DNA of 36,675 nt from an uncultured Saprospiraceae bacterium (GCA_937924805.1 CALDTZ010000081.1:1-36675); one strand, 5' to 3'; counted from the first letter of the stretch, positions 15,295 through 24,744 are shown. Notes: generated by a model from the letters alone, not told the origin. A program made the numbers and translations.

Positions 15295-18012
15295 ATGAAA
15301 AATGTCTTCCTATCTATAATTGTCATTTTCACCTATTTATTTTCAAACTCCATATTAGCACAAGGTTACCTAACGACCCAAGGTAAAGAAATTGTAGATG
15401 AGCAAGGTGAAAACTTTATTTTGAAAGGGATGGGGTTAGGTGGTTGGATGCTACAAGAAGGGTATATGATGCAAACTTCAGGTTTTGCAAATGCACAATA
15501 TCAAATCAAAGAAAAAATAGCAGAACTTGTAGGTGACGAAAAAATGAATCAATTTTATGATGCTTGGTTGGCAAATCATGTACGTAAAAGTGACATAGAC
15601 TCCTTAAAAGCTTGGGGTTTTAATTCCGTACGACTACCTATGCATTATAATTTATTTACCCTTCCTATTGAAGAAGAACCAGTCGAAAATGAAAATACGT
15701 GGCTAGAAAAGGGATTTGTTTTAACAGACAGTCTGATTTCTTGGTGTAGTCAAAATGAAATGTATGTAATTCTGGATTTGCATGCAGCTCCTGGAGGGCA
15801 AGGGTATGATCAAGCAATATCTGATTATGACCCGACAAAGCCTTCCATTTTTGAAAGTTTAGAAAATCGACTTAAAGCTGCTTCCTTGTGGCGTAAAATT
15901 GCCCAAAGATATGTAGATGAACCCTGGGTAGCAGGTTATGATTTATTGAATGAACCGAATTGGAATACCTCAGGAAATATATTAAGATCAATCTATCGTA
16001 TGATGACTGATAGTATCCGTTCGGTAGATACTAAACATATAATATTCATTGAAGGAAATTGGTTTGCCAATGATTTTAGTGGACTTACGCCGCCTTGGGA
16101 TGATAATATGGTGTATAGTCCACATAAATATTGGTCAATAAACGATGATGCTTCGATACAATGGGTGTTGGATATGAGAGAAGAATATGATGTTCCATTA
16201 TATTTAGGTGAAACTGGCGAAAATTCAAATACTTGGTTTCATGATGCGATTGCTTTGTTTGATAAGCATAATATTGGATGGGCATGGTGGCCCATGAAGA
16301 AGGTCGAGTCTATTGCTGGGCCTCTGTCTATTACAAAGTCCGAAGAATACCAAATGTTATTAGATTATTGGAATAATGGGGGTAGTGCACCCACTGAAGA
16401 TTTTACGTTTAATACCCTCATGGATTTAACAGAACTGACAAAAATAGAAAATTGCAGATTTCAAAAAGATGTCATTGATGCTATGTTTAGACAACAAACA
16501 ACAAATGAAACCACACCCTTTCGGGATCAATCAATTCCTGGAGTTATTTACGCTTCAGATTTCGATATGGGGACATTAGGGCAGGCTTATTTTGATACCG
16601 ATTATGGGAATTATAATGTATCTACGGGGATTTATACACCATGGAATACAGGTTGGGCATATCGAAATGATGGAGTCGATATTGAAACATCTAATGATTC
16701 AATAAATACCAATGGGTATACAGTTGGTTGGCTTGTAGATGAAGAATGGATGCAATATGATATTAACATAACAGAAAGTGGCCTCTATGATATTGAATTA
16801 AGAATAGCCGGAGGGTTACCTGGTGGTCAATTACATTTTGAAATAGATGGTAGTGATATAACAGGGATTGTTAGTGTGCCTAACACAGGGGGGTGGTACG
16901 AATGGGAATCGGTCATGGTTGAAAACGTGTATTTATCAACTTCAAACCAAAAGCTGAAGTTCTATGTAGATAAATCGGGTTTTAATTTGAACAGTTTTTC
17001 TTTCGTAAAATCTGGGGAGTCAGAATCAATATCGACCGAATTTTTATCGGGTGTAACACTTGATGAAAATCGCGTACAATTAAGCATAAACAAGCCATTA
17101 ATAGGCCCCATTGAAGATCAATTAAGTCAATTTGAATTGTTTGTTGATGGAGTTTCAATCGATATTGCGAAGTTATCGGTTGCAGCAGATAACACTCGAC
17201 TTATAATCCTAGAGGTTTCAACACCACTTACATCTAAAGATAATATTACGGTATCTTATGGAGGTAGTCAAATTGAAGCCTTCGATGGTTCGGATCTATC
17301 AATATTTTCCATGGAGCCTGTAAAAAATACACTTATAAAACTGCATGAAATTCCGGGAAGGATTGAAGCAGAAGATTATTACTTTCAATCAGGAATACAA
17401 GTGGAAAATTGTACAGATGTAGGTGGAGGACAAAATATTGGGTTTCTTGATCTTGGTGATTATTTAGATTACTATGTTTCTATAGATAAGCCTGGCACTT
17501 ATAAAGTGAGTTATCGAACAGCAGCAGAAAGTGAGTCGGGTAGTGTTACACTTCAATGGATTGATTCGAACAATCAAGTAGTTGATCTTCATAGCATTAA
17601 TTTTGAAGCAACGGGTGGTTGGCAAAATTGGATCACTACTGATAAACTCGTTGAATTTACGGAGGCTGGACAGCAACAATTGAGATTATTGATAACCAGT
17701 CCACTCTTTAATGTAAATTGGATACAATTTGACATTGTGAGTGATATTGAATCCTTAGATATTCACAATTCAATTTCTATTTCCCCCAACCCAACAAGTG
17801 GGATTATAAAAGTGGATGATCTTTTAATTCATAACGAGCCCATAGAAATTTCGATAATCAATGAAATGGGAAAGCTCGTTTTTAGAAAAAAGCAAGCTAG
17901 TGGACTGCCCTTAGAACTTGATTTGAGTCACCTAGAAAATGGATGTTATTTTGTTCAGTACCGTTGTTTTAAATCAATGATTCATACAGATCGCCTTATT
18001 ATTTTAAAATAA
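15295..18012 (+). CDS. GH5 beta-glucanase with two CBM6-like domains and T9SS sorting domain
   Basis: A 905-residue protein with a signal peptide (ending SNSILAQ, res. 1-23). Residues about 25-380 are a GH5 barrel related to exo-beta-1,3-glucanases: FILKGMGLGGWMLQEGYM, FNSVRLPMHYNL, LDLHAAPGGQG, acid/base Glu220 in DLLNEPNW, and nucleophile Glu306 in YLGETGEN. Residues about 415-580 form a CBM6-like sandwich (VGWLVDEEWMQYDI). Residues about 585-675 look Ig-like. Residues about 685-815 are a second CBM6 (GRIEAEDYYFQSG ... GDYLDYYVSI ... NVNWIQFDI). A type A T9SS domain closes the protein (res. about 824-905, ISISPNPTSGIIKVD). It probably acts on beta-1,3-glucan released by the GH16 pair. The GH5 subfamily cannot be fixed by eye. 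Confidence 0.9.
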   Translation: MKNVFLSIIVIFTYLFSNSILAQGYLTTQGKEIVDEQGENFILKGMGLGGWMLQEGYMMQTSGFANAQYQIKEKIAELVGDEKMNQFYDAWLANHVRKSDIDSLKAWGFNSVRLPMHYNLFTLPIEEEPVENENTWLEKGFVLTDSLISWCSQNEMYVILDLHAAPGGQGYDQAISDYDPTKPSIFESLENRLKAASLWRKIAQRYVDEPWVAGYDLLNEPNWNTSGNILRSIYRMMTDSIRSVDTKHIIFIEGNWFANDFSGLTPPWDDNMVYSPHKYWSINDDASIQWVLDMREEYDVPLYLGETGENSNTWFHDAIALFDKHNIGWAWWPMKKVESIAGPLSITKSEEYQMLLDYWNNGGSAPTEDFTFNTLMDLTELTKIENCRFQKDVIDAMFRQQTTNETTPFRDQSIPGVIYASDFDMGTLGQAYFDTDYGNYNVSTGIYTPWNTGWAYRNDGVDIETSNDSINTNGYTVGWLVDEEWMQYDINITESGLYDIELRIAGGLPGGQLHFEIDGSDITGIVSVPNTGGWYEWESVMVENVYLSTSNQKLKFYVDKSGFNLNSFSFVKSGESESISTEFLSGVTLDENRVQLSINKPLIGPIEDQLSQFELFVDGVSIDIAKLSVAADNTRLIILEVSTPLTSKDNITVSYGGSQIEAFDGSDLSIFSMEPVKNTLIKLHEIPGRIEAEDYYFQSGIQVENCTDVGGGQNIGFLDLGDYLDYYVSIDKPGTYKVSYRTAAESESGSVTLQWIDSNNQVVDLHSINFEATGGWQNWITTDKLVEFTEAGQQQLRLLITSPLFNVNWIQFDIVSDIESLDIHNSISISPNPTSGIIKVDDLLIHNEPIEISIINEMGKLVFRKKQASGLPLELDLSHLENGCYFVQYRCFKSMIHTDRLIILK

Positions 18013-18328
18013 AAAATTATTTTTTATTTACCATTTTACTCATTATAAGTAAGCATGTTTATCATGTTTATGAATGGGAAAATCAAACAAGTAATTCAAT
18101 TTATTCCTAATAAATACGGTGTTTTCTATCAATCAAGTGGCTTTTTACTTTGAAAATTACATATATTTAATTTAACACATGGGACTTTATTATAAAGTGT
18201 AAACCGCACTTAACATTGTTTTTACATATAGAAAAACTTGTTATTTAGTGTAAGTTATTATATATCTATATATTTTATCTATATATTTGCTTGATATTAA
18301 ATTTATATTCCAAGTAATAATAAACAAG
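18013..18328. other. intergenic region after the PUL
   Basis: A 316-base AT-rich gap. Directly after the GH5 stop is a purely A/T inverted repeat (about 18008-18030, AAATAAAAAAT/ATTTTTTATTT) that could act as a weak terminator. CATGTTTAT is repeated twice in tandem at 18054-18071. The promoter of the next gene lies at the right end and is listed separately. No gene was seen here. Confidence 0.5.
18264..18289 (+). promoter_or_regulatory. promoter with duplicated -7 box for the first giant gene
   Basis: A 13-base unit is repeated in tandem: ATCTATATATTTT at 18264-18276 and ATCTATATATTTG at 18277-18289. The second copy contains TATATTTG (18282-18289), a perfect match to the Bacteroidota -7 consensus TAnnTTTG, 39 bases before the ATG at 18329. 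No TTG was found at the ideal -33 distance. Confidence 0.5.
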
Positions 18329-21300
18329 ATGAAATATTCGTACTTAAGAAAAAGGAACCCGATTGTAAAAGCACAACTTATTAAGAGTATTCTTTTTGTG
18401 TGTGTGTTTGGTTTTTTTAGCCAAGTTGCAATTGCGCAATGTGGATCGGGAAATTTCACAACGGAAGAATGTCGAAATAAACAGACTTCGGATCCGACGG
18501 ATGATGACTTTTTTCCAGTTGTAGTTAATATACCCAATGATCCTGCAAACTACTCCTATGATTATTCAACATCATCAGGAGATTCAGGGACTATTGGTGC
18601 TGATGGAGGAACTTTGAATGGAGATATGGATTACAATGATTCATGGCCAGTAACAATAACAGTTACAGGACAGCAAGATAATTGTACGGAACAATTTATA
18701 ATAAATGGTCCTCCTTCTTGTTCTCCGTGGAATTGTGATGGGCTGACCATGAGCTACTTAACTTCATATTGTCAAGGAAATAGTCTTTGTTTTGATATCG
18801 ATGTTTTTGGATCTGGAGGTGAACCAATCGAAATATTAAGAAAGCTTAGTGGAGATGATGATCCGACCAACAATAATAAAGTAGTGATTGGAGGTGGAGT
18901 TGGTGATGGATCTTACACCGTCTGCATTCCAGATAGCGATATCCAAGCAGATTACCCAGGTCAATCATTTTTCACGATGTGGGTACATGCACTTGATGCA
19001 TCGGGTATGGTGATTTTTGATTGTGTTGCGGATGTATCAGCACCTATTATGACTTGCTCAGCTTCTTGTGTTTTAACAGTAGATGCTGTGACAGCAGGTC
19101 CATGTTATTGGGATGGTACGGCATCCGTATCTGATGTAACTATCTCTGTAAGTTATATGGATGCACCAGCAGGCGAAAGCATTGATATTGATTTAAATGG
19201 AATGATTGGATCAATTACGCCTTCTGGGGCGAATGGGTCTGATATGACTGTTATAACTGTTCCAGCAGATGGAGCATCATTAAATGTTTCAGCAAATTTT
19301 AATGTAACAACAACTTGTATGGGATCTGGATCTGGAATGGCACCTCCCGATACATGTACTCCGAACTGTTCTTTGACTGTAGATGCAGCTACACCTGGTG
19401 CTTGTTATTGGGATGGAACCCAATCGTTAACGGATGTAAGTATTTCAGTAAGTTGGATGGATGCACCTTCGGGAGAAGATATTACAGTTGATATAAATGG
19501 TACTCAAGCGACGATATCTACAAGTGGTCAAATGTCAGGAAGTGGAATGACTATAATTACGATGCCAGCAGATGGATCATTTAGTAACGCTGTTTCTGCT
19601 TTTTTTAATATCACTTCTAGTTGTTCAAATAGTGGAGTATATGATGCACCTGCACCTTGTGCCCCTGCTTGTCTGTTAAGTATTACTTCGGTTTCAGATG
19701 GTGGTTGTTATTATGATGGTACATCTTCTTTAGTTGATGTTACCGTTTCTTTTACATGGAGTAATGCACCTTCTGGCGAAGATATCTTAATAGATGTTAA
19801 TGGTTATACAGATTTTGTGTTCCCAAGTGGAACAACAGGAAGTGATATGGTGACGATCACATTACCAGCAGATGGAAGTATCGCAACAACTAATATTGAA
19901 TTCTCTTCAACAACAACATGTGCCGATAGTAATACATCATGGACATTAGCTCAGCCATGTACACCTGATTGTAATTTGTCAATTACTGCCGTTCAGGATA
20001 ATGGTTGTACTTGGGATGGTACTAATTCAATAACGAATGTTGATGTGTTCGTAGTTTGGAGTAATGCTCCAGTTGGAGAAGATATTGAAATTGAAATCAA
20101 TGGTAATTTTTGTACGATACCTGTAGGATCAACGGATGGTAATGACTTATGTTCATTCACCTTGCCAGCTGATAATTCTTCGAACAATGTTTTTGCAAAC
20201 TTTACAACAACGAATACCTGTGCGGCTTCTGATAGTTGGAATGCCCCACCTCCTTGCGTTCCTGAATGTAATCTATTTGTAACGAACGTGTCAGATGGAG
20301 GATGTTATTGGGATGGTAGTCTATCATTAGTGGATGTTACGGTAGACGTTACTTGGTCAAATGCACCTGTTGGAGAAGATATAGATATTTATGTAGGAAA
20401 TGAATATGATGTAATTTCAGTTGGAACGACTGACGGTTCCGGTTCTATTGTTATAACAGTACCAGCAAATGGTGCTTCTGAATTAATTGATGTATTCTTT
20501 CAAATAACAAATACTTGTTCTGACGGGACAACATATGGTTTACCTTTTGAATGTGAACCACCTTGTTCTTTAACGATTGATAATGTTGTCGCTGGAGGAT
20601 GTGTATTTGATGGAACAAATTCATTAGTAAATGTTGATGTAACAGTAAGTTATAATAATGCACCTTCTGGTGAAGATGTAGATGTTTTTGTAGACGGAAC
20701 TACCGTTACATTTACACCTGCGTCATCTTCTGGGACTGAAACAATCCTTGTAGTAGTTGGGGCTAGTGGTAATAATGGTGCACCCGTTTCTGCAAATTTT
20801 CAAACGACAACAACTTGCTTTGATGTAAGTTCAGTGGATATTCCACCTTCGTGTTCTCCGAATTGTGAGTTGTTTTTAAGTGTTAATCCAGGGAATTGTT
20901 ATTGGGATGGTACTGCATCATTAGTTGACGTTGATGTAAATGTAAGTTGGGCAAATGCTCCGTCAGGAGAAAGTATTGATGTTGATTTTGCGGGAAATAT
21001 AATGGTAGTGACACCTACAGGGACACCTGGTAATGAAACGATAACGTTCACTGTAGCAGCTGATGGTAGTACAGGTACTGCTACTGCAAACTTTCAAACC
21101 ACAACAGTATGTGAAGCATCTGGTGATTATGCATTACAAAGTGCATGTGCTCCTAATTGCACTATAATGGTCGGTGTTATGGAAGGGATGTGTTATTTAG
21201 ATGCGATGGATAATTCCTTAGTAGATGTAATAGTAAATGTGCTGTGGACAGACGCTCCGACTGGTGAAAATATTGATGTTGATTTTGCAGGTGTAATTCA

Positions 21301-23020
21301 AAGCATTACAGTTAGTTCTGTAGATGGAATGGGATCCACCACGTTTACAGTTGCAGCAGATGGTTCATCTGGGACAGTATCTGCGGCATTTAACCCTACG
21401 AGCACTTGTTTCGGATCGGAAGCCTATATGTTACCAAACAGTTGCTTAGATCCAGTATGTGACATTACGAATGCCTCTGCCACTGTTGAATGTTTTCCAA
21501 ATGGGACACCTTTAGATCCTTCAGATGATATATTTAGATATATGATAGAAGTGACTGGATCTAATACAGCGACATCTTATAATATTAGCGGTAGTGATAC
21601 TCAAACTGGGTTGCCATATGGAATGTCTGTTGGGCCTTTTAGTACTGCGGGTTTCCCTATTTCCGGAGGTGATTTGACGCTAGATATTGTTGACGGGACA
21701 GATGCAACTTGTACTTATCAGTTAGTTGTTGCGCCACCATTAACTTGTTCTTCAGATGTCTGTAGTATTACACCTCCTGTGCCACAACTAGTATGTGATC
21801 CAAACGGCACCTTGACAGATGAATCGGATGATTTGTTTAAATATAGCTTAAACACAACGGGAATGAATATTAGCTCCACATATAGTATATCTGGTGATGA
21901 TAGTCAACCTGGGATGGCATACAATACATTAGTTGGGCCATTTAATATGGCAGGATTTCCTATATCAGGAGGAGCCATTTCGTTAACATTGACGGATGAT
22001 TCAGAGCCCACTTGTACAACAACCATAACCGTAAATCCTCCAGCAACTTGTTCTAATGATATGTGTAGCATTAATCAACCTACCGTAGATGTGAATTGTT
22101 TAAATAATGGAACATTGACAGATCCTTCAGATGATCTTTTCCAATATACCATTAATGTTACTGGTAATAATATTGGAATGACATACGATATTAGTGGCGA
22201 TGACACACGAATGAGTCTAGGTTATAATGGTGATATGGGACCTTTCAGTATGTCAGGATTCCCAATTTCTGGTGGAGCAATTTCATTAACGATAACAGAT
22301 ACAAGCGATCCTGCGTGTAGTATTTCGATTATGGTTGATCCTCCAGATCCTTGTTCTGATGAGGAATGTAGTTTAAATGATCCTTTAGTTGATGTAACAT
22401 GCTTACCAAATGGAACCCTATCAGATCCATCCGATGATTTATTTGAGTATACAATAAATGTATCAGGGCAAAATACAGGAAGTACCTATACTATTATGGG
22501 GGATGATATGAGAGTCGGACTTGGATACGATGTTAATGCTGGACCGTTCAGTATGGCTGGATTTCCAATAAGTGGAGGAGATTTAAATTTGACTATACAA
22601 GATGATAGTGATCCGACATGTACTGTTGACGTTTTGGTCGAGGCACCTGTACCATGTTCTGAAGAATGTATGGTAAGGGCTGAAGTAAGTAATGTACGAT
22701 GTAACGATAATGGAACTCCTTTTGTAAGTGGTGATGATTACATTTTATTTGATTTAACTGTTGAAGGTTCTAACATAAGCAGTTCATACATTGTTTCGAC
22801 GGGTGTTTCAAGTATAGCACCTTCATCTGCTCCATATAATAGCACTACTACCTTTCAAATGGATCCTGGTACTGCTGGGATGAATATGGTTTTGACATTA
22901 AGGGTTGAAGACAGTTCAAATACAGATTGTAGAATGTATGTTGATTTACAAACACCTGGAGTATGTTCTGAAGATTGTACGGATCCAAATTGCTTTAATA
23001 TTAGAGTAACAAGAGAATAG
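18329..23020 (+). CDS. giant Cys-rich secreted repeat protein (adhesin-like)
   Basis: A 1563-residue protein. The frame opens at a TTG (18287), but that overlaps the promoter box; the ATG at 18329 starts a signal peptide (SILFVCVFGFFSQVAIAQ, cleavage near residue 36). Residues about 37-247 form a unique N-terminal part. Eight type A repeats of 98-101 residues follow, carrying GxCYWDGTxSLVDVxV, NAPSGEDI and PADGS. Four type B repeats of 100-101 residues come next, carrying PNGTLTDPSDDLFxY, GPFSMxGFPISGG and SDPxC. Each repeat boundary is marked by a C-x-x-x-C pair. A divergent last module (22670-22978) and a short tail ending CFNIRVTRE close the protein. There is no type A T9SS domain. The repeats are probably Ig-like beta-sandwiches with disulphides, forming a stalk. 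Function is unknown; a surface fibre or adhesin is the best guess. A strong terminator follows. Confidence 0.85.
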   Translation: MKYSYLRKRNPIVKAQLIKSILFVCVFGFFSQVAIAQCGSGNFTTEECRNKQTSDPTDDDFFPVVVNIPNDPANYSYDYSTSSGDSGTIGADGGTLNGDMDYNDSWPVTITVTGQQDNCTEQFIINGPPSCSPWNCDGLTMSYLTSYCQGNSLCFDIDVFGSGGEPIEILRKLSGDDDPTNNNKVVIGGGVGDGSYTVCIPDSDIQADYPGQSFFTMWVHALDASGMVIFDCVADVSAPIMTCSASCVLTVDAVTAGPCYWDGTASVSDVTISVSYMDAPAGESIDIDLNGMIGSITPSGANGSDMTVITVPADGASLNVSANFNVTTTCMGSGSGMAPPDTCTPNCSLTVDAATPGACYWDGTQSLTDVSISVSWMDAPSGEDITVDINGTQATISTSGQMSGSGMTIITMPADGSFSNAVSAFFNITSSCSNSGVYDAPAPCAPACLLSITSVSDGGCYYDGTSSLVDVTVSFTWSNAPSGEDILIDVNGYTDFVFPSGTTGSDMVTITLPADGSIATTNIEFSSTTTCADSNTSWTLAQPCTPDCNLSITAVQDNGCTWDGTNSITNVDVFVVWSNAPVGEDIEIEINGNFCTIPVGSTDGNDLCSFTLPADNSSNNVFANFTTTNTCAASDSWNAPPPCVPECNLFVTNVSDGGCYWDGSLSLVDVTVDVTWSNAPVGEDIDIYVGNEYDVISVGTTDGSGSIVITVPANGASELIDVFFQITNTCSDGTTYGLPFECEPPCSLTIDNVVAGGCVFDGTNSLVNVDVTVSYNNAPSGEDVDVFVDGTTVTFTPASSSGTETILVVVGASGNNGAPVSANFQTTTTCFDVSSVDIPPSCSPNCELFLSVNPGNCYWDGTASLVDVDVNVSWANAPSGESIDVDFAGNIMVVTPTGTPGNETITFTVAADGSTGTATANFQTTTVCEASGDYALQSACAPNCTIMVGVMEGMCYLDAMDNSLVDVIVNVLWTDAPTGENIDVDFAGVIQSITVSSVDGMGSTTFTVAADGSSGTVSAAFNPTSTCFGSEAYMLPNSCLDPVCDITNASATVECFPNGTPLDPSDDIFRYMIEVTGSNTATSYNISGSDTQTGLPYGMSVGPFSTAGFPISGGDLTLDIVDGTDATCTYQLVVAPPLTCSSDVCSITPPVPQLVCDPNGTLTDESDDLFKYSLNTTGMNISSTYSISGDDSQPGMAYNTLVGPFNMAGFPISGGAISLTLTDDSEPTCTTTITVNPPATCSNDMCSINQPTVDVNCLNNGTLTDPSDDLFQYTINVTGNNIGMTYDISGDDTRMSLGYNGDMGPFSMSGFPISGGAISLTITDTSDPACSISIMVDPPDPCSDEECSLNDPLVDVTCLPNGTLSDPSDDLFEYTINVSGQNTGSTYTIMGDDMRVGLGYDVNAGPFSMAGFPISGGDLNLTIQDDSDPTCTVDVLVEAPVPCSEECMVRAEVSNVRCNDNGTPFVSGDDYILFDLTVEGSNISSSYIVSTGVSSIAPSSAPYNSTTTFQMDPGTAGMNMVLTLRVEDSSNTDCRMYVDLQTPGVCSEDCTDPNCFNIRVTRE
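19070..21460 (+). repeat. type A repeat array: 8 in-gene units of 294-303 bp
   Basis: Unit starts are at 19070, 19370, 19673, 19973, 20270, 20567, 20867 and 21161. Each begins just after the second Cys of a C-x-x-x-C boundary and carries CYWDGT- and NAPSGED-like motifs. Units differ in sequence but are almost constant in length, so they are old duplications held under structural constraint. Confidence 0.85.
21461..22978 (+). repeat. type B repeat array: 4 units plus one divergent unit, 300-309 bp
   Basis: Unit starts are at 21461, 21764, 22067, 22370 and 22670. The first four share NGTxxDxSDDxFxY and GFPISGG; the fifth keeps CNDNGTPF but has lost GFPISGG. Unit length matches the type A array although the sequences are not alike. 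Confidence 0.85.
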
Positions 23021-23024
23021 TAAA

Positions 23025-23097
23025 ATAGATAGCGTAATTGAAAATGGAGTTAATTGTTACAATTAGCTCCATTTTCAATTAGCTATCTATCTTTTTT
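23025..23097 (+). terminator. strong intrinsic terminator after the giant gene
   Basis: A stem of more than 20 bp starts ATAGATAGC (23025-23033) and continues through AATTGAAAATGGAG. It pairs with CTCCATTTTCAATT and GCTATCTAT (ending 23090), with one bulged base. T6 follows at 23092-23097. It lies between convergent genes and may work in both directions. Confidence 0.9.
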
Positions 23098-23113
23098 ATA
23101 ATTTAAGCTTCTT

Positions 23114-23947
23114 TTATTTTTCTAAAATCAAAATATCTTGGAAATCAATCATATCGTTTTTTAGCGAATGATCCTTCCAATATCCTTCTATTAATTTGAT
23201 TTTTTTAAGCCCAGATTTTTGAATAATAGCATCTAAATAGTCTTCATGAATCGCCATATTAGCAGATCTTACATTTTTGTGCATAAGCCGATACTTTTCT
23301 TTTTTTACGGGAAAGTTGAAATCCTTTTGTGTAGAAATAACGAATTCATTTTGCATGTTGTAAGTGAAAAAGGTAGCCAAACATTGTCCTCCAGGTTTTA
23401 ATACACGTGCAATTTGCAAAATGTAATTTTCAACCTCAATTGGCAACATATGGGTAAAGACAGAAAACAGAAATGCTTTATCAAAACGATTTGATTTGTA
23501 TGGGAAAATAAATGCTTCAGCTTTAATTCTACTTTCGTTATATAAATCATTATTTAATGGAATATATTGAAAGTTGAAATTTGGAAAATCCTTTTTTATT
23601 TTTTTATTACACCAATTAACACCTTTTTCTACAACATCAAAACCTTCATAGCTAGCTGATGAATGAAGGAATGAAGTTAATGGAATTGCTGTTCGCCCAA
23701 TACCACTACCAATGTCTAAAATGGTATTATTCTCAGCAATGGAGATATAATTTTTAAGTAATTTAACTTGATGGTTACCTTGTTTTATAAAGTCTCCGGA
23801 ACCGGTATATATATCCCCTAGAGGCGGTTGATATTTGTGTCGTTTACCATTCAGTCGATTCCAAAAATCAAAAGGTGCATAAACCATTTTTCGAATAGTA
23901 AATCGCATAGATGGTGTAAACCAATAATAAATATCTCTTAATTTCAT
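23114..23947 (-). CDS. class I SAM-dependent methyltransferase
   Basis: A 277-residue cytoplasmic protein. Motif I, ILDIGSGIGRTAIPL (res. about 76-90), binds S-adenosylmethionine. Motif II, EGFDVVEKGVNW, follows (res. about 101-112). FDKAFLFSVFTHMLP and the post-motif ARVLKPGGQCLATFF complete a methyltransferase of the 11/25 type. The N-terminus (YYWFTPSMRFTIRKMVYAPFD) is basic and aromatic and could sit on the membrane or on a substrate. The substrate cannot be told. The gene is convergent with the giant gene. A perfect TAnnTTTG box lies only nine bases before the ATG, hinting at a leaderless transcript. Confidence 0.88.
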   Translation of the reverse strand: MKLRDIYYWFTPSMRFTIRKMVYAPFDFWNRLNGKRHKYQPPLGDIYTGSGDFIKQGNHQVKLLKNYISIAENNTILDIGSGIGRTAIPLTSFLHSSASYEGFDVVEKGVNWCNKKIKKDFPNFNFQYIPLNNDLYNESRIKAEAFIFPYKSNRFDKAFLFSVFTHMLPIEVENYILQIARVLKPGGQCLATFFTYNMQNEFVISTQKDFNFPVKKEKYRLMHKNVRSANMAIHEDYLDAIIQKSGLKKIKLIEGYWKDHSLKNDMIDFQDILILEK

Positions 23948-23955
23948 TCTAAGCC

Positions 23956-23963
23956 CAAAAGTA
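23956..23963 (-). promoter_or_regulatory. -7 box for the methyltransferase gene
   Basis: On the minus strand TACTTTTG is a perfect match to the Bacteroidota TAnnTTTG consensus and ends nine bases before the ATG at 23947. Transcription would start within a few bases of the start codon. No clear -33 TTG was seen. Confidence 0.35.
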
Positions 23964-24060
23964 TCAATTTATCTAGAAAAGAATATTATTTTCAGTTATC
24001 CTCCTTTTAAATCGTGGGTTGGGCCGATTTTGAATTTATTAAGGAATGCAATGAATCACC

Positions 24061-24576
24061 TTAATAGAATGGGTTAATCAAAGTGACATTATCATTGTCT
24101 GCTGATGGTCCATAGGCTGCAGGGATTTCATTGCCTAAGATTCGAAAATAGACACCAAGTTGAGCACGGTGATGAATTTGGTGATTCATGCAAAATATTC
24201 TTGCGACTTGCCTTTTTGGTAATTTAAATAAAACTTCTTCACCATATTTCATTGACCATTCTTGTTCAAAAGTTTCATCTAATACTTCACTTAAGTCTTG
24301 TTTAGCGGTTTCCAATAAATGATCAAAGTAAGAAAGAAGTTCTTTCGTCGACTGAATGTTTTTGGGTTTGAAATCGATAAAATCCAATGAATGATCTTTA
24401 ATGCAAGAGGACCACCACGCAGTTATTTCTGCAATATGGATAGCTAGCCTTCCTAGTGATTCTGATTTTTCCGAAGGTTTAAAATCTTTTTGGTCAAATG
24501 ATACACTCGTTAAGTATCTTCTCGTAACTTCCGATTCTGCTACTAATTCTTTTAAAAATGTTTTACCAATACTCAT
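24061..24576 (-). CDS. DinB-like four-helix protein
   Basis: A 171-residue protein from the ATG at 24576 (MSIGKTFLKELVAESEVTRR); the frame extends 11 codons further to 24609, but this internal start fits the family better. It is all-helical. LGRLAIHIAEITAWWSSCI (about res. 45-63) supplies the first conserved His. IFCMNHQIHHRAQLGVYFRI, near the C-terminus, has the HxxHHRAQ motif whose histidines bind a metal in the DinB/YfiT superfamily. The ending GNEIPAAYGPSADN is common in bacterial DinB-like proteins. Members include thiol-dependent transferases and stress-induced proteins; the substrate is unknown. The gene is divergent from the UPF0126 gene. Confidence 0.88.
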   Translation of the reverse strand: MSIGKTFLKELVAESEVTRRYLTSVSFDQKDFKPSEKSESLGRLAIHIAEITAWWSSCIKDHSLDFIDFKPKNIQSTKELLSYFDHLLETAKQDLSEVLDETFEQEWSMKYGEEVLFKLPKRQVARIFCMNHQIHHRAQLGVYFRILGNEIPAAYGPSADNDNVTLINPFY

Positions 24577-24744
24577 TTTAATTCTATTTTCGATGGACAA
24601 TAGCATCAATAATCTATGAAATGCTTGAGATTAATTTATGCAAATTACATGAATCATTTTATTCGCAAGTTGATCGTTCATGATTTTAGTTTAAATATAT
24701 GTGAATGGATATGAATAGTTATTTTTCATTTTATATTTTTAGAG

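Noticed and set aside
18287..18328. TTG start for the first giant protein
   Set aside because: It lies within the -7 promoter box and would add 14 residues before a normal basic signal-peptide start.
19070..22978. CRISPR-like regular repeat spacing
   Set aside because: Units are about 300 bases, lie within one open reading frame and encode protein repeats with conserved cysteines.
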